A DNA stretch of 64,000 nt from Liolophura sinensis (taxonomy: Eukaryota; Mollusca; Polyplacophora; Chitonida; Chitonidae), in the NCBI RefSeq assembly GCF_032854445.1, contig NC_088300.1, positions 33,215,608 through 33,279,607 on the forward strand, given 5' to 3'. Positions 48,112 through 60,481 of this stretch are shown here, in pieces. The stretch's first letter is position 1, and every line of letters begins with the position of its first letter. The translations under genes were made by a program, and so were the position numbers. Below the pieces are notes generated by a model. The model searched no databases, was not told the origin of the DNA, and saw nothing but the letters and a program-made list of their open reading frames with translations.

Positions 48112-48659
48112 GGGGAACAGCAATTGTCAAAGGAGACAAGCGACAGAGCATTGTGTACCTGTACAATTAGCAGAAGCTGATTCATTTATTTTGATTTGAA
48201 AGTAAGAGAGAATGAATGTAATGTCCACATGTGTGTGTGTGTGTGTGTGTGTGTATGGGGGAACAGCAATTGTCAAAGGAGACAAGCGACAGAGCATGGT
48301 GTACCTGTACAATTAGCAGAAGCTGATTCATTTATTTTGATTTGAAAGTAAGAGAGAATGAATGTAATGTCCACATGTGTGTGTGTGTGTGTGTGTGTGT
48401 ATGGGGGAACAGCAATTGTCAAAGGAGACAAGCGACAGAGCATGGTGTACCTGTACAATTAGCAGAAGCTGATTCATTTATTTTGATTTGAAAGTAAGAG
48501 AGAATGAATGTAATGTCCACATGTGTGTGTGTGTGTATGGGGGAACAGCAATTGTCAAAGGAGACGAGCGACAGAGCATGGTGTACCTGTACAATTAGCA
48601 GAAGCTGATTCATGTATAAATTTTGATTTGAAAGTAAGAGAGAATGAATGTAATGTCCA

Positions 48660-48703
<44 letters not shown>

Positions 48704-48790
48704 GGGGAACAGCAATTGTCAAAGGAGACAAGCGACAGAGCATTGTGTACCTGTACAGTTAGCGGAAGCTGATTCATTTATAAAGGCTGA
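46645..48790. repeat. About 14-unit tandem array with embedded (GT)n
   Basis: Each unit of 135-165 bp has a constant part (GAACAGCAATTGTCAAAGGA, GACAAGCGACAGAGCATGG, TGTACCTGTACAATTAGCAG, AAGCTGATTCATTTATTTTG, AAGTAAGAGAGAATGAATGT) and a (GT)n tract of about 12 to 46 bp. The constant parts differ by only a few bases, while (GT)n length differs in nearly every unit. The first unit carries a short insertion; the last degenerates near 48785. Confidence 0.93.
46679..46738 (-). mobile_element. Short insertion inside the first unit of the 46.6-48.8 kb array
   Basis: Unit 1 of the array is interrupted by AATGAATGAATGATTATGGT … TGATGCCACATCAGCAATAT … CCATATCGTGGT. GCCAC-TCAGCAATATT-CAGCCATAT is a string I recognise from a mollusc repeat family. 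It is flanked by near-identical copies of the unit sequence GAGAGAATGAATG and GAGAGAATTAATG, as a target-site duplication would give. Confidence 0.6.
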
Positions 48791-49083
48791 TATCTGAGGT
48801 AGGGTATTCGGGGCAACTGGGACAGGTGCTGTGTTTGTGTAGTGATGTCATTGTAAACAGGTGGGGGTTATCCTTAAAGGATATTCGTCACTCATGTCAA
48901 ACAAAAGATTTCCCTAGGGCCTTTCCGCAAGAGCGCAAGGAGATGTTCTGTACAGGGTGTCTGGCTTAGGCTGAAAAATTCTTTGTTGCCAGTAATCCAA
49001 CCCTATCAGAAGAAAGCTTTCAGATTTTGTAAATATGTCTTCATACTGTAGTAGATTTTTTTGCTTATGCTGATTTCATCTCC

Positions 49084-49218
49084 TATGCGGGAAGGTCTGG
49101 CAGCAACCTGCAGATGGTTGTGGGGTTTTCCCCGGCTCTGCCCAGTTTCCTACCACCATAATGAATAAATGAAATATTCTTCAGTATGGCGTAAAAAACA
49201 ACAACCTAACAAATCAAA
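49084..49218 (+). mobile_element. SINE-A 3' half
   Basis: GCGGGAAGGTCTGGCAGCAA to AATATTCTTCAGTATGGCGT, followed by an altered A/C-rich tail. There is a deletion after CACCATAATG. Confidence 0.8.
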
Positions 49219-50980
49219 CAAGTATATACCTTTGTACATACATGTACATGTGCATGCGCTCTCCAAGGACAGCTAAGTACACGTAGTTCCAGGTAATAAG
49301 ATACTTATTAGGGTTCATAATGTCCATCAACAACCAGATATAAACCTATATACCTTGGAATATTGTGTTGGATTTGTGTGGCTTTTATGTCCTATCTTTG
49401 TATTTGGTCAAATTTAGTTCTTACTTGACTCTGTCAGATTCAACCGTGTGAAAACTTTGTCCAGTCTGAATAATAATGTTGATTATTGATAAGAATGTAC
49501 CTATGTACATGAGCTTCAGGCTATCATGGACTTCAGACGTGGTGGTATTTGAAGGACAAGATGGCTAAAGACACCAATATTTCTAGAGACACATACACAC
49601 ACTCTGTAACTCAGCAAATAGTACCTTAATTTGGGACAGATATTAGTAGTGTTGAAAGTAGAATACTACATTTCTTTACCTTTTGGAAAAGTAAAGATAT
49701 GAGTGTGTTGTTCATTAGATGGTCTAACCATGTGAGAAAAACAGATGTCCCTAATTTTAGAAGAAGTAGGGTACATCTAGCAAGTCAAATGTCACTGTTG
49801 GATATAAACATTGCAAGTAAACCTTGAGACTTTCCTGTCTACTCTGTACATGTACATACATCTACAGAGACTACATTGTATATATGGTTAGCAAAGACCT
49901 GGTATACCTGTACATGAAAGCATGACCTTGATAAATACATGTACATCCATTCCTGATTTATGTTCAGAAATAAATTCACAGATTGCTGATTTAACAAATT
50001 AATTTAATTCTGAATCATGTTGTAATCAGAAACATTTTTTTTAAAATACCTTTGGTTCAGGTGTAGTGTATGCAAATATGAATTTTTTCCTGTCAAAACA
50101 GTGTGAACATTGTAAAAAAAATACATTTATTTCTAGCACTGTAGGAAATGCTCAGTGGTATGTACTGGACAGGTCACAAAATTTTACAACAAAATACTAC
50201 TTTACCTACATCTATGTATATATTGTTCACCTACATGTACATGTAACCTGTTAAACCAGACTTATTACTGATGACATCATAATAATTGGAACGTTGAACC
50301 ATATGCTCGAAGAGATAGTCTATCTTAGCTCACCTGTGTGGCTCATTTTAATTAGTTTACCTGACAGGGCCCTTAGTTCTATATATAAACAGGTGAGGTA
50401 GCCATGTGTTCGCTAGGTGTCTGGGCAAGAGGGAGTCAGTAGCTAGGCTAACTTACAGAGAGAGAGAGCTGGAGGTTTAGGGGTAGAGAGGTTAATAGAC
50501 ATACTATGTGTTCCTTGTGATACACTAACAGAGCAGCCTCAGATAAAGGTTAGCTTTGGGATAACATCAGTGTGTAAGGAAGTCTTTGACTCTCTAAGCT
50601 GAAGGCCTTTGTGGGTGGTTATGTACATGCACTGAATGACCAGCGGTGAAGTCTTCTGGTTGCAGAGATTATTGGCTTGCCTTAATTGATTTCTGCCCCA
50701 TTCAGTTGACCAAAAGGCAGTGTGACACTGATTTAGAGCCAATAGTCCTTGTTGTACAGGGCCAAGGAAACTGTTATAAAGTTTGCATTGTATAATGGTC
50801 CCCCCACCCCCACCCCAGTAACATACATGTAACTCTTGAGCTGGGGTGTTACATCCCCTAAGGCAATTGTTTAATACAGGCAGCCTTGGGGTACATGTAC
50901 AAGCAGAGCTTACATCTCTTATTATTATATAACATGTGCTGACTTACATCTAGTAATACCTGACTTCTACATGTACTATA

Positions 50981-51068
50981 GTTTTCAGATTTCGTTGATC
51001 GTATGTACTGTCGTTTTCAGATTTCGTTGATCGTATGTACTGTCATTTTCAGATTTCATTAATCAAAG
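50981..51068. repeat. 32-bp tandem repeat, 2.7 units
   Basis: GTTTTCAGATTTCGTTGATC followed by GTATGTACTGTC, repeated with few changes. Confidence 0.85.
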
Positions 51069-52321
51069 GTAGACACTATAGGCACCTGCACAAGTACATG
51101 TACTTGGGCTTGTGATATATATCCATCTGGACTAGTACATTCTTTCGCATGTCTTTTTTTTTGGTATTTCTGTTGGTTTGCTTTTCATGGCAAAGTGGCT
51201 GATATAAGTTTACATATTTACCAAATTGGAAAGGCCCTTTTTTAATGTGAAGTTTCAGGAACACATAATTCCCTATCAAAAGTACAGGTATAAAGTTGTG
51301 TTTTGCCATTACACAGAAAGTGTGATTCATACTTGTAAAAATGAATTAACAAGGCCACATAAAACAGTGTACATGTATGTTATCATAGTATTTTATCTTT
51401 AGTTAGCATTTTGTTGCAAAATGCCATACTGGTACTGTGGTTAGATACCTAAAGGAAAATATCAAAACATACGTGTGACTACCATGTGAAAAGAAAGGAT
51501 GGATAGTATTAATGGTTCTTGGTATGTCTGTGAACTGGTTAAAGCCACATGCAATTGTGTTGTGGTACATTATGTACACGAAAACCTCACCCAGATGCAA
51601 CAAGAAGGCTTCTTGCGTTGCATTGTGGCTGTGTGATGATTTGTCACAGTCATTTCAGTGAGAAAAAGATCAAATACTGATATCTCACATAGCTTCGTCT
51701 CAACTGTGTGAAAGGTTATCAGAAACTGACACCCCTGGGTGTGAATTGCATTCTAGTCATTTTGCCTGTTAATAAAGTTTGTTAGCATCTGGGGATAATA
51801 CTTAAGCTATAATTCCTTTTCTTTAGCTTTTTGCTGAGAATATTTAGCTGGAGTTATAGTGTATGCACTTTAGCTGTATTCATCATCTTGAGGGGCCAGG
51901 CACTATGCAAAGAATTTTAAGTGAGACACCAGATTTTGCACCCATATGGCAAACCTGTGAAAGCCCCACATGGCAGTAGGGATATATTGGTTAACCATCC
52001 TTTCTGTGATATACTGTTATTTCTTTCCAACACAAACACAGCTGGTGCAAAATCCCTATTTAGTCTTCTGTCATTTGAGTTTACTGTCCAGTGTAAACTG
52101 GGCCTCCAAGGTGTTACAGAACGAGTTCAATATGGAGGGAATAGATTAAGATATGAGACCATACGTTATAGGAGATCCATTGAGAATCAGTAAGGAGGTC
52201 AGAGGGAGTGTTGACACAGGCTGTAATGTTATATACTCAAAGAGAGAGGCTGTAATGTTATATAGTAAAGAAAGAGGGGCGTTTGCTTTAATCTCAAGCC
52301 TTTGTTAACTCACTTGTTATA

Positions 52322-52545
52322 GTTCGTTTTCTCAAGGCTTCTGATGATGATAAACTTTGCAAATATTATCGAGACAGGAATGGAGGTTTTGGAGGATATA
52401 ATTGCTTACTAGTATATTTTGTTATATCTGGCTTCAGCTGTAGTCCATTTTCTAAAGGCTTGTTATGATGATAAACCTTCCAAATAATTTCAAGACAGGA
52501 ATAAGGTTTTTGGAGAATACAGTTACTTACATATATTTTTTGAAG
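52322..52545. repeat. Diverged tandem duplication of about 115 bp
   Basis: Copy 1 (about 52322-52430) and copy 2 (about 52440-52545) share AGTTCGTTTTCTCAAGGCTT / AGTCCATTTTCTAAAGGCTT, GATGATAAAC-TT-CAAATA, GACAGGAAT and TTGGAG-ATA. A shorter 30-bp duplication (GGCTGTAATGTTATATA) lies just upstream at 52220-52268. Confidence 0.75.
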
Positions 52546-53716
52546 AGAGATTTATGCCATTTCAGTATTTTGGAAAGCCTGAGTGGATAAGATAAAGGAC
52601 TAGCTGTTTTTCTGGACCACTCCTGGCCTAGTTTGATATTAGCTGGCTGTGCAGATTGTTTCTATCAGTAAGCCACAGGCAACTTAATTGCTCATTGCTT
52701 GCCCCACACTGGTGATTGCAGTTAAATGATTCATACACCTGTGTGTGGGTATTATTAGAGCCACATAGTAGCCTCTAATGTTACAGCAGTTTGAGGTTAT
52801 ATCAAGACTTTCTTTTTTCTTTTTTTTGTGAATTAAGCTATGGGCTAAAAAGTGAATGTCAATCAGATATTATGTGATAGTACCTATTGTGCAGACGTAT
52901 CTCTGGTGATAGTCCCATGTGTACATGTAGATAATGAGAGATAGGCACACACAGCTTGGGACACACAGCCTATCCTGAAAGCAAGCTAAGGTACAAAGCC
53001 AGGCACAGGACAAAATCAATTCCTGCTTGTACATGTAAAACCTCTCTTTGTCTCAGGCCTGCCATGGGCCGGTAGGAAGTAAATCAGGCACATTTTTGCC
53101 CTCTTACCTGGTCTGTTTTTGTGAGCTGGGCTACATGTAGGAAGCTATCTAGAAAGGGGATCTAGGGGATAGGAAATACTGAGGATGCCTCCCCATTGAG
53201 AGCATTGGCTACTACACCTGTGTCCCATAGATCAGATGGGGGGAAAACTGCCCTTGCTTTACTGTATAGGCCAATAGCCTGGCCTCAACAGCTGGTAAGC
53301 TGAGCATCACAGCCAGTAGACAGACTTGGCAGCTTTTTAATCACCTTGGACTCCTTTGCTTATACCCCTTGTGGATTGGCCTAAATGAGAAGGGAGTCTA
53401 CTACTACATGTATATGTACTACTGGAGGATACAGCTTTACCCATTTCTTACTGGGCGCTCTTGTATTCTGCTGGGTCCAGAAATTCAGGGGCTCTGCATT
53501 TGTTCCGAGAATTCTTCTTCTTTAAACATCCTGATTGTGTTAAAGAGTACAGGCCAGTGATAACAGTCAGACCTTATACAGCACAGGTTGGACAGGACTT
53601 CATACATGTAAACTACATGTAGGAACTGGACCAGCTTTTTCCACAGAGAAACAGTCCAGGAGGTCTTCCCCAAGAGAAATCAAGCTGCAGAAATAATTTG
53701 GTGGAAGTGGGCTGTT

Positions 53717-53746
53717 TTTCTCTCTCTCTCTCTCTCTCTTTCTCAG
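53717..53746 (+). promoter_or_regulatory. (TC)n tract ending in a consensus splice acceptor
   Basis: TTTTTCTCTCTCTCTCTC… ends TTTCTCAG at 53746. This is an ideal polypyrimidine tract plus AG, 222 bp before the ATG of candidate exon A. It may be a 3' splice site for a 5'-UTR exon, or a pyrimidine-rich transcription start element. Confidence 0.45.
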
Positions 53747-53960
53747 GGAAGTTAATTTGATATGTTGTATGGTGCATCTAGGATAGCTCGGCTACATGTG
53801 CATGTAACAACAAGTGAAGCAGGCGTAACTTTGCGCTTTTTCCCATGCCAGGCTGCCTGTGTGCGGGATTCTGGAAAGGGTTACAGTACAAGGGTTCTTA
53901 GCCCATTCACCTATATTTCCCTTACACTGTCAGACCTTAGCCCTTGTGTCTGGTGACCAC

Positions 53961-53966
53961 ATGTAA
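53961..53966 (+). promoter_or_regulatory. Start-stop upstream ORF (ATGTAA)
   Basis: A minimal ATG-stop lies two bases before the ATG at 53969. Such elements can hold back ribosomes from the next start. The pentamer ATGTA is very common in this DNA, so chance is a fair explanation. Confidence 0.35.
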
Positions 53967-53968
53967 AC

Positions 53969-54058
53969 ATGGCGGTGGATTTAGAGACCAAATCTACCCC
54001 AATCATTCTGGAGGACATGAGTGTGTTTTACTACCGTCAGCTGGCTACTAGTCTACAG
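53969..54058 (+). CDS. Candidate alternative first coding exon A
   Basis: ATG 53969 opens MAVDLETKSTPIILEDMSVF and then YYRQLATSLQ, 30 codons, ending CTACAG|GTAGGT on a whole codon. An in-frame stop (TGA at 53954-53956) just upstream argues that translation starts here. A pyrimidine tract with (TC)n and a consensus acceptor lies at 53717-53746, so the full exon could be 53747-54058 with a short 5' UTR; it could equally be a transcription start. The donor phase equals that of exons 1 and 2 of the plus-strand gene, so it could replace them. It might also belong to a separate gene. Confidence 0.55.
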
Positions 54059-54755
54059 GTAGGTTCACCACAGTGTACATGTGTAGTTAACAATCACTTA
54101 CTGTATTGTAATGTGGAGGCTCATGCCAAGTAATACTAATGGTATGATTCATGTACTGTTTGGTGAGGATAAGAATGGGGTAGGGTTTGCAAGGTTTATC
54201 TTGATGTTTAGTGACTTAAGAAAATTTTGTGTCATTTGATTTGTGTGTCGCTTCTTCCTCCTAACAGAACAGATGTTGTATAGATACTGCCCTCTTCCAT
54301 GTAATTTACACTCTGCATGTCTAGTACTATACATGGATTTGGTGTAATCATAGAACCATTGGTACCACATGTATTTGCATATCAGTTTCTTCTGGTTCGT
54401 GCACTGTATTCAGGATATTAACACTATGATTTAGTGGTCGAATCTGGTTATTACAGATATATAGGTGATGATGCATAAACATTTCCCAGTCTGGAGAGGA
54501 ATGAATCCTTTATAAACTTGTGCAACAGATTAAATTTTTTCTGTGGGTTATGCCTGTTCAAGAGGGGAAAATGTAAGAATATTATTGTTTACATATTAAT
54601 TTGAAAACCTTATGGTGGATGGAACAATTTTCAGCTAGAAAACATTCTCTACTCGTAGATATAATAATGTATGTATTATACGTGTGGTAATTTCAGTCCT
54701 AACATTGACTACATGGCCTGTGAAAACATACATGTATATGTACCCTGGATTTGTG

Positions 54756-54808
<53 letters not shown>
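54756..54808. repeat. (AT)n microsatellite
   Basis: A TA run of about 50 bp, 700 bp downstream of candidate exon A. Confidence 0.95.
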
Positions 54809-54811
<3 letters not shown>

Positions 54812-57800
54812 GTACATAAGTCATATACAGGTACCTGCTAAACGGCATAGATATGATGTGGAAAAAGACGAAGGTGTTTCTGACGTCTAGGCAGCTAAAA
54901 TTATCCAGTAGAAATAATTAATAGGTTTGAGGATCAGAGTTCATCTGGATTGAAACTTGTACATGTACATGGTTGTTTTCAGGTACAGTTACGTGTATGC
55001 ATGCTGGTACTTCTGCATCAGATCGTACATTGTATCCTACACACACTTGTACACACATTTGTAGAAGTGCTGGACCAGTCCAGTATTGTCATGCAAATTC
55101 ATATATGCGTGGACAGGCAAGGTGTTTCTATTTTATAGTTGACCATATCACACTTACATTGTTAGACATATCATTGTTTTGATTAGGAAATAATTGGAGG
55201 TAAGTATGTTAGATTTTACATTTACCCTCACTGTACACAAATTGTTGGATCTCTAAGCAAAAAATTGCAAAATGTATTGTAATTGGAAACAGTTCATCGT
55301 TATAAACTTGGATGAGAAAAATATAAATGTCCAGTATTTTAACTGATTTTTGGCTGCAGATTACAAACATAAACTTTTAACTTGTACATGCAGTTGGTTA
55401 ATAGATTTGCAAAACCTTGACAGAAGCACTACAGGTGTACATGTTATAAAAGAGATCTGAAGGTGTTCAGAAACACACACGCACACACACAGTGATAACA
55501 AGTGAATTTAAGGTCTGAGTGATTTCCCCTTATCTGACATGTTTGTCAATCATTGATGTACATGTATGTGGTTTTATGGGTTAGGTGTTGAAATATACAT
55601 TTTTGTTAACCTGTGGCCTGACACTGAATAATTCATCAGCTTCCTCTCAAAACAAAATAACTCCTACCTGTGTGTGAGGTGAAAGAAAAAGCCTTAAAGA
55701 GATGAATTTATCTATACATGTATACTACTATGTTAATAGTGAGTTATATTTAAGTGAGAAGTTTGTAAAACTGTATGCAAATTATATATTTTGGTTTCTG
55801 ATCTGTAAATCACACACACTATATTAGTGTGGTATGTGAACTTAATTTTACTTTATATGCTCTTTTGTATACAGGTAATACATTTGCTAAAGAAAATTTA
55901 TATTGCCATAAGATTGAATAGACATTCTACACATGAACACATTTGTTCAGGGCATTAGCAAAGGGCTGTTATATGTCGGCAGGTAAAGTGTTTTGTTAAC
56001 TTCATTTTTCTCTGTCTTAATTAGAGAGAATAATGGATGTATATTAACAGTCATTTATTATGTATGGGGAATACATGTTTTTCTGACTTCACCAGAATTT
56101 CATTGTAACCCCAAAAAAAAAAGGGACAAATCCTGTACATGTGCTGATGTTTTCGTCATGTCATATTACAGTGCAACAGATGTCATTATTATTCTATCGT
56201 GGGAAAATCTAGTTCTGTGTGTCCACATATATGTACATGTCCATGTATAAAGGCACACAGGTAACAAAAACACTAATTCTTCAGTGTACAGGAGTAGCGT
56301 TGTAATTTTAACTGATCAGTATACATTTGCATGTGTGTTGTAAAGATGGTTAGAAACAATATTAACATCAAAGGTCACTCAGATTTACTTCTACACATTT
56401 AGGCCTTCAACTTGTGTGTCAAACACATGTACATGCAGGTACTGGGTATGCAATAGCACATAGTATGTTTGTCATGCACATCTTTAATGCATCATCTGTT
56501 TGCATTTTTAAAAAAATAAGTAATATTTTTGATACATTCAGTTTCATGAAATTTTGAACTCCCTGTTGACCATGCTATACTGGGTTAATGGTTTACACAG
56601 TGCTGATAAACTCCCACCACAAAGTTCAGTGTACATGGTTTTTGTGTTGGACATACAGGGCACTGGTGGTTTGTTGAGGCTATTAGTTTCACCCCCAGCA
56701 GGTTTCAATCCCAGCCCTGGTAGCAACAGTAGCCTGTGCCCTCTGATCTGTTTGTTTATGTATGTTTGGCTGACCACAATCCCCATGTGGTGTAGGAGGG
56801 TCAGCTGTGTAGCCACTGACCCCAGGCATGGCTCTACTCTAGTCTGTACTTCATCAGAGATGTGAGGGGTTTTATAGCTAGTGTACATAGCCCAGTTATT
56901 CACATTTTAGAATACATGTACAGGTGCTTGTACATGTACAGTGCAGTAGTTTTCAAAATACCAAAGTACATGTACCTTACATGTAATGTCAGTCTGTAAA
57001 GATATGTACATGCACACAGATGCATGACGTGTAAAGTTTGAATGAAACCTGCAGCCTGGGCACCTCTAGAACATTATCACCAGTAGTGCAGTTTGAAAAT
57101 TGGTCATGATTCAGTTGTATGTATTAATCTGAAAATAAACTGAATTGAAAATTGAAAAGAATGTAAATTTGGATAAACTGGAATTTTTTGGACTCCTGTA
57201 TGATTATTAAAAACTTGTGATTTCTCGGTAATTATTTTCACCCGCGTGTGTTCGTGCATTTCATTGGCATGTACATGTGTGTATTGTCGTTTATGAATAC
57301 AAGTAGTGTCCACTTCTGCTGAGTAAGCATCATTCAGCTGGCCTTTGTGTGTACTATACATGTATTTATCTCATATATATGCAGCAGTGAAGAGGTGATG
57401 TTTCATGTATATGTACACACTAGCTACATACAGATTTCTTTTCAGTGTTAAAAGATTGTGTAGCAGTGACAAATGGGTACAGTTCGTAAGCTAGAATTTG
57501 TTAATCTCCAGCTTTGCCTGGCAATGCAGCTGTTAAAGTTATAGGGTGAAGTCTTGGATATAATTGTTTATTCCAAGAAGGTTGATGGTTACTGAATTCT
57601 AGAATTTGAATCAGGCATTGCCTTATATGTATGTACATACTGTTTACAGGCATAGCTTGTTTAGCGAGTTTGTGTCAGAGCTGACTTTGACACACTTCCA
57701 CATAAGTTACTAAACATTTGTTAGTGTCAGATGTGTATGCTGATAGTGTCTCTACCCACACAGTAATTTACAGCCTTTTCATCAGATCTCTCCAAACCTC

Positions 57801-59124
57801 TGACCTGTAGGTGAGAGTTCAAATCCAGTTGATCTCATTTTAATTCATTCTACCATATAACTTACTTATGAGTGCTGGCCTTTGTAATCTTAGAATACAT
57901 GCACATGTATATATCAGTTTGATCATGATTATTCACGTGTACTCAGGACTTCAAATTGTAAAGACTGCTTTAATAGTTATATGCAGATCACAAAAGAATT
58001 TGTATGGCTTAAAGTTGTGACTTAATTATGATGCAGACTTTCGCATGTAGTTATGAGGTAGGAGTCCATATACATTGGTTCAGGCAATTAACGTGTACGA
58101 TTACGACCTATATATAAGTATGTAGATCAATATGTTATAACCTAATCTCATTGTAAATTGGGACAGAGTCACATGTGCTCCAGATCCAGTGAAATCAGCT
58201 TGGTTTAGAACAATATTTCGCACCATCAAGCATGGGAACATGACATGTACATGTGCATTGACGTATTCCCTCTTTGTAAGATCAAGATTTCACCAAGACT
58301 TGGCTGAAATACTCCAATAATGGTAGCGATGGTAAACCTCATTCATTCATTCCAATATAGATTAGGAAGCTGATCATGGATGTAGATGACATGTGGCTGT
58401 ACATAGATATGTATTTGTGTCTATACGTCATGCTTGATATAACAAGGCTTGATGTGCCATTTTTTGTCTAGAACATATGGCGTTGGTGTGATTGTATGAG
58501 GAAATTGTCTATTTATGCTCACATACAGATACAAAACTGAGCTACCGTACATGTAATTGTAAAGTAAAGCAACTCCAGTGAAGTTCTGCAGCCTTCTGAA
58601 AAGAGAAGCAAGTCATTCAACTTACGTGTATTTAAAACGCCTGTGTTCTTTATCTTCACAAATAGCAGTGCCAGCTATCATTTTTCATGATCACTGGTTA
58701 TGTCATTGAATTTACTCTCGTTGTTATTCATATACACACATGCTAGAGTACATGGCTGTTTTTATGTAAGTTGTAAGATTTGCTTCCCTTTGTAATGGGC
58801 CACAGAGCCCTATTTTCAGTCATTAATCTCTTCACCCAGATGAAGATAAATGTTTGTATTTCTGATATATCTATTTACAAGTCAATTAATTTGTTACATA
58901 AACTAATGAGGCCAGTAGATGAATCTGGGTCGTGAATATAATAGGCTTATTGAGTGTGAACATTTTTGTTTGTCACTTTGTGTAATGTATGCAGAACCAA
59001 GATACATGTAGGTTTAATAATCAGGCTCAGTGCATTTAATCAAGCGGCTTCACTTTTCTTCAGAACCAGCCTGTATTTGTCCAACATCGTTTGTTCAATG
59101 GACAGATGACTCATGTGCGATATA

Positions 59125-59476
59125 AACTTGCGATGTTTGAGTTCTGATTTATAGACTGAACTTGCTATGTGTGAGTTCTGATTTATAGACTGAACTTACA
59201 TTGTGTGAGTCCTGATTTATAGACTGAACTTGCAATGTTTGAGTCCTGGTTTATAGACTGAACTTGCTATGTGTGAGTCCTGATTTATAGACTGATCTTG
59301 TGATGTGTGAGTCCTGATTTATAGACTGAACTTACAATGTTTGAGTTCTGATTTATAGACTGAACTTGCAATGTGTGAGTTCTGATTTATAGACTGAACT
59401 TGCGATGTGTGAGTCCTGATTTATAGACTGAACTTGCAGTGTTTGAGTTCTGATTTATAGACTGAACTTGCCATGC
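59125..59476. repeat. 34-bp minisatellite
   Basis: About ten copies of TGAGTTCTGATTTATAGACT followed by GAACTTGCAATGTG. Confidence 0.92.
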
Positions 59477-60364
59477 ATGAGTTCTAATCATGCTTTTACG
59501 AGCATGCAAGGTTGAACTGTCCAGTTTGCTAAATAATTGGGTCAGTGTAGTGCAGAATGTCCAGCCTTCTCTGGTTGTTACAAGTTCATCCAGGCTCATT
59601 AATATAGTCCTGTTAGTAATTGGTGTCTTGAATGAGAACCTCTGTTTAAAGGCATCATTAGAATATTAATTACTGTCAATGGATCAGCTTGAACCTTGTC
59701 TGTATAATATGGGATCAATGCATGCATTTCAGCATGGGCATGTTGACATGAATGAAAAAGATAATGTGTTGTAATTCTTCAACTGTTTTGCCTTAATTTG
59801 TATACAATTGTGATTGTAGTCTTTTACGGTTTTGGACAGAGGTACAGTTGTAGTCTACTTGGTTAAAGGTTAATCTGTAAACTGTTTCACATCGGTAAAT
59901 TTGAATATTTTAGTTCAAATGTAGATCGAGGAATTATGCTTTTATTACGATCTAAATGCATCATTTTTATTTGCCCATGTTTGCAGAATTAGAGTATTTA
60001 CCACTTATTGATGTTAATAAGACACCTGTAATCACCTCACGACATACATGTACCTGCCCAGATAGTCTGTATGCTAATATTCAGCTAAAATTAGTCGTTT
60101 CCTGATATTTTTGGACTGTCCAGTTTCCAGGGAACAATCTCTACCATTGTAAATGAGGATGTTGTCTTGGGAGGCTGTGAGACAAATTTACATACTTATC
60201 GTATTCACTGTAACATCAGCAGGTGAACATTGTGTGTTATATATCAGATAGCTATGTGGCCATCAGTGGTCAGTGATACATATACAGTATAGGAACTGTT
60301 CTTTAGTGTTGGCTATGGTCACTTCTCTCCACTCGGATGTAGGACTTCACCGAGACCTTACATA

Positions 60365-60481
60365 ATGGGCAATGCTAATGCAGTCTATCTGATCACAGAT
60401 TCTGACACACTAGAGGCTGATGATTTACAATCACGAGAATACTCCAGATCATCTAAGTTCTTGAGGACATTGGACAAAAAG
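60365..60481 (+). CDS. Candidate alternative first coding exon B, possible N-myristoylation signal
   Basis: ATG 60365 opens MGNANAVYLITDSDTLEADD, then LQSREYSRSSKFLRTLDKK, 39 codons, ending AAAAAG|GTAAAG on a whole codon. Gly2, Asn3 and Ala6 suit N-myristoyltransferase, and basic residues near the end could aid membrane binding. The frame upstream of the ATG is open for about 25 codons, so an internal exon is possible, but the only nearby acceptor (TTCTTTAG, about 60303) would need a different phase from the other plus-strand exons. A SINE lies about 200 bp downstream. Confidence 0.55.

Larger units (their letters stand above)
29503..53746 (+). other. Long non-coding stretch, probably intron of the plus-strand gene
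   Basis: No coding exon could be recognised in 24 kb on either strand. It holds the 29-bp and 140-bp arrays, SINE copies at 31065, 32467, 38460, 40113 and 49084, the tRNA-like sequence at 44817, and poly-C/poly-A runs at 41822 and 42539. Segments 36121-37060 and 52560-53720 are more GC-rich and could hold regulatory elements or non-coding exons, but show no frame worth calling. Confidence 0.5.
54059..60364 (+). other. Non-coding stretch between candidate exons A and B
   Basis: AT-rich with many ACATGTA motifs, one (AT)n run and the 34-bp array. At 56650-56870 a GC-richer segment has open frames on both strands and a GGTTTCAATCCCAG string like a polymerase III B box, possibly an old SINE. Nothing else is supported. 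Confidence 0.5.

Noticed and set aside
46604-48762. Many short frames rich in His-Thr or Cys-Val
   Set aside because: Translations of (GT)n and the constant core of the satellite array.
51921-52193. Plus-strand frame of 90 codons
   Set aside because: No domain, no splice context; chance frame in a GC-richer stretch.
56544-56903. Overlapping frames of about 100-119 codons on both strands
   Set aside because: Open on both strands at once and containing a polymerase III B-box-like string; more likely an old SINE-like repeat than a gene.
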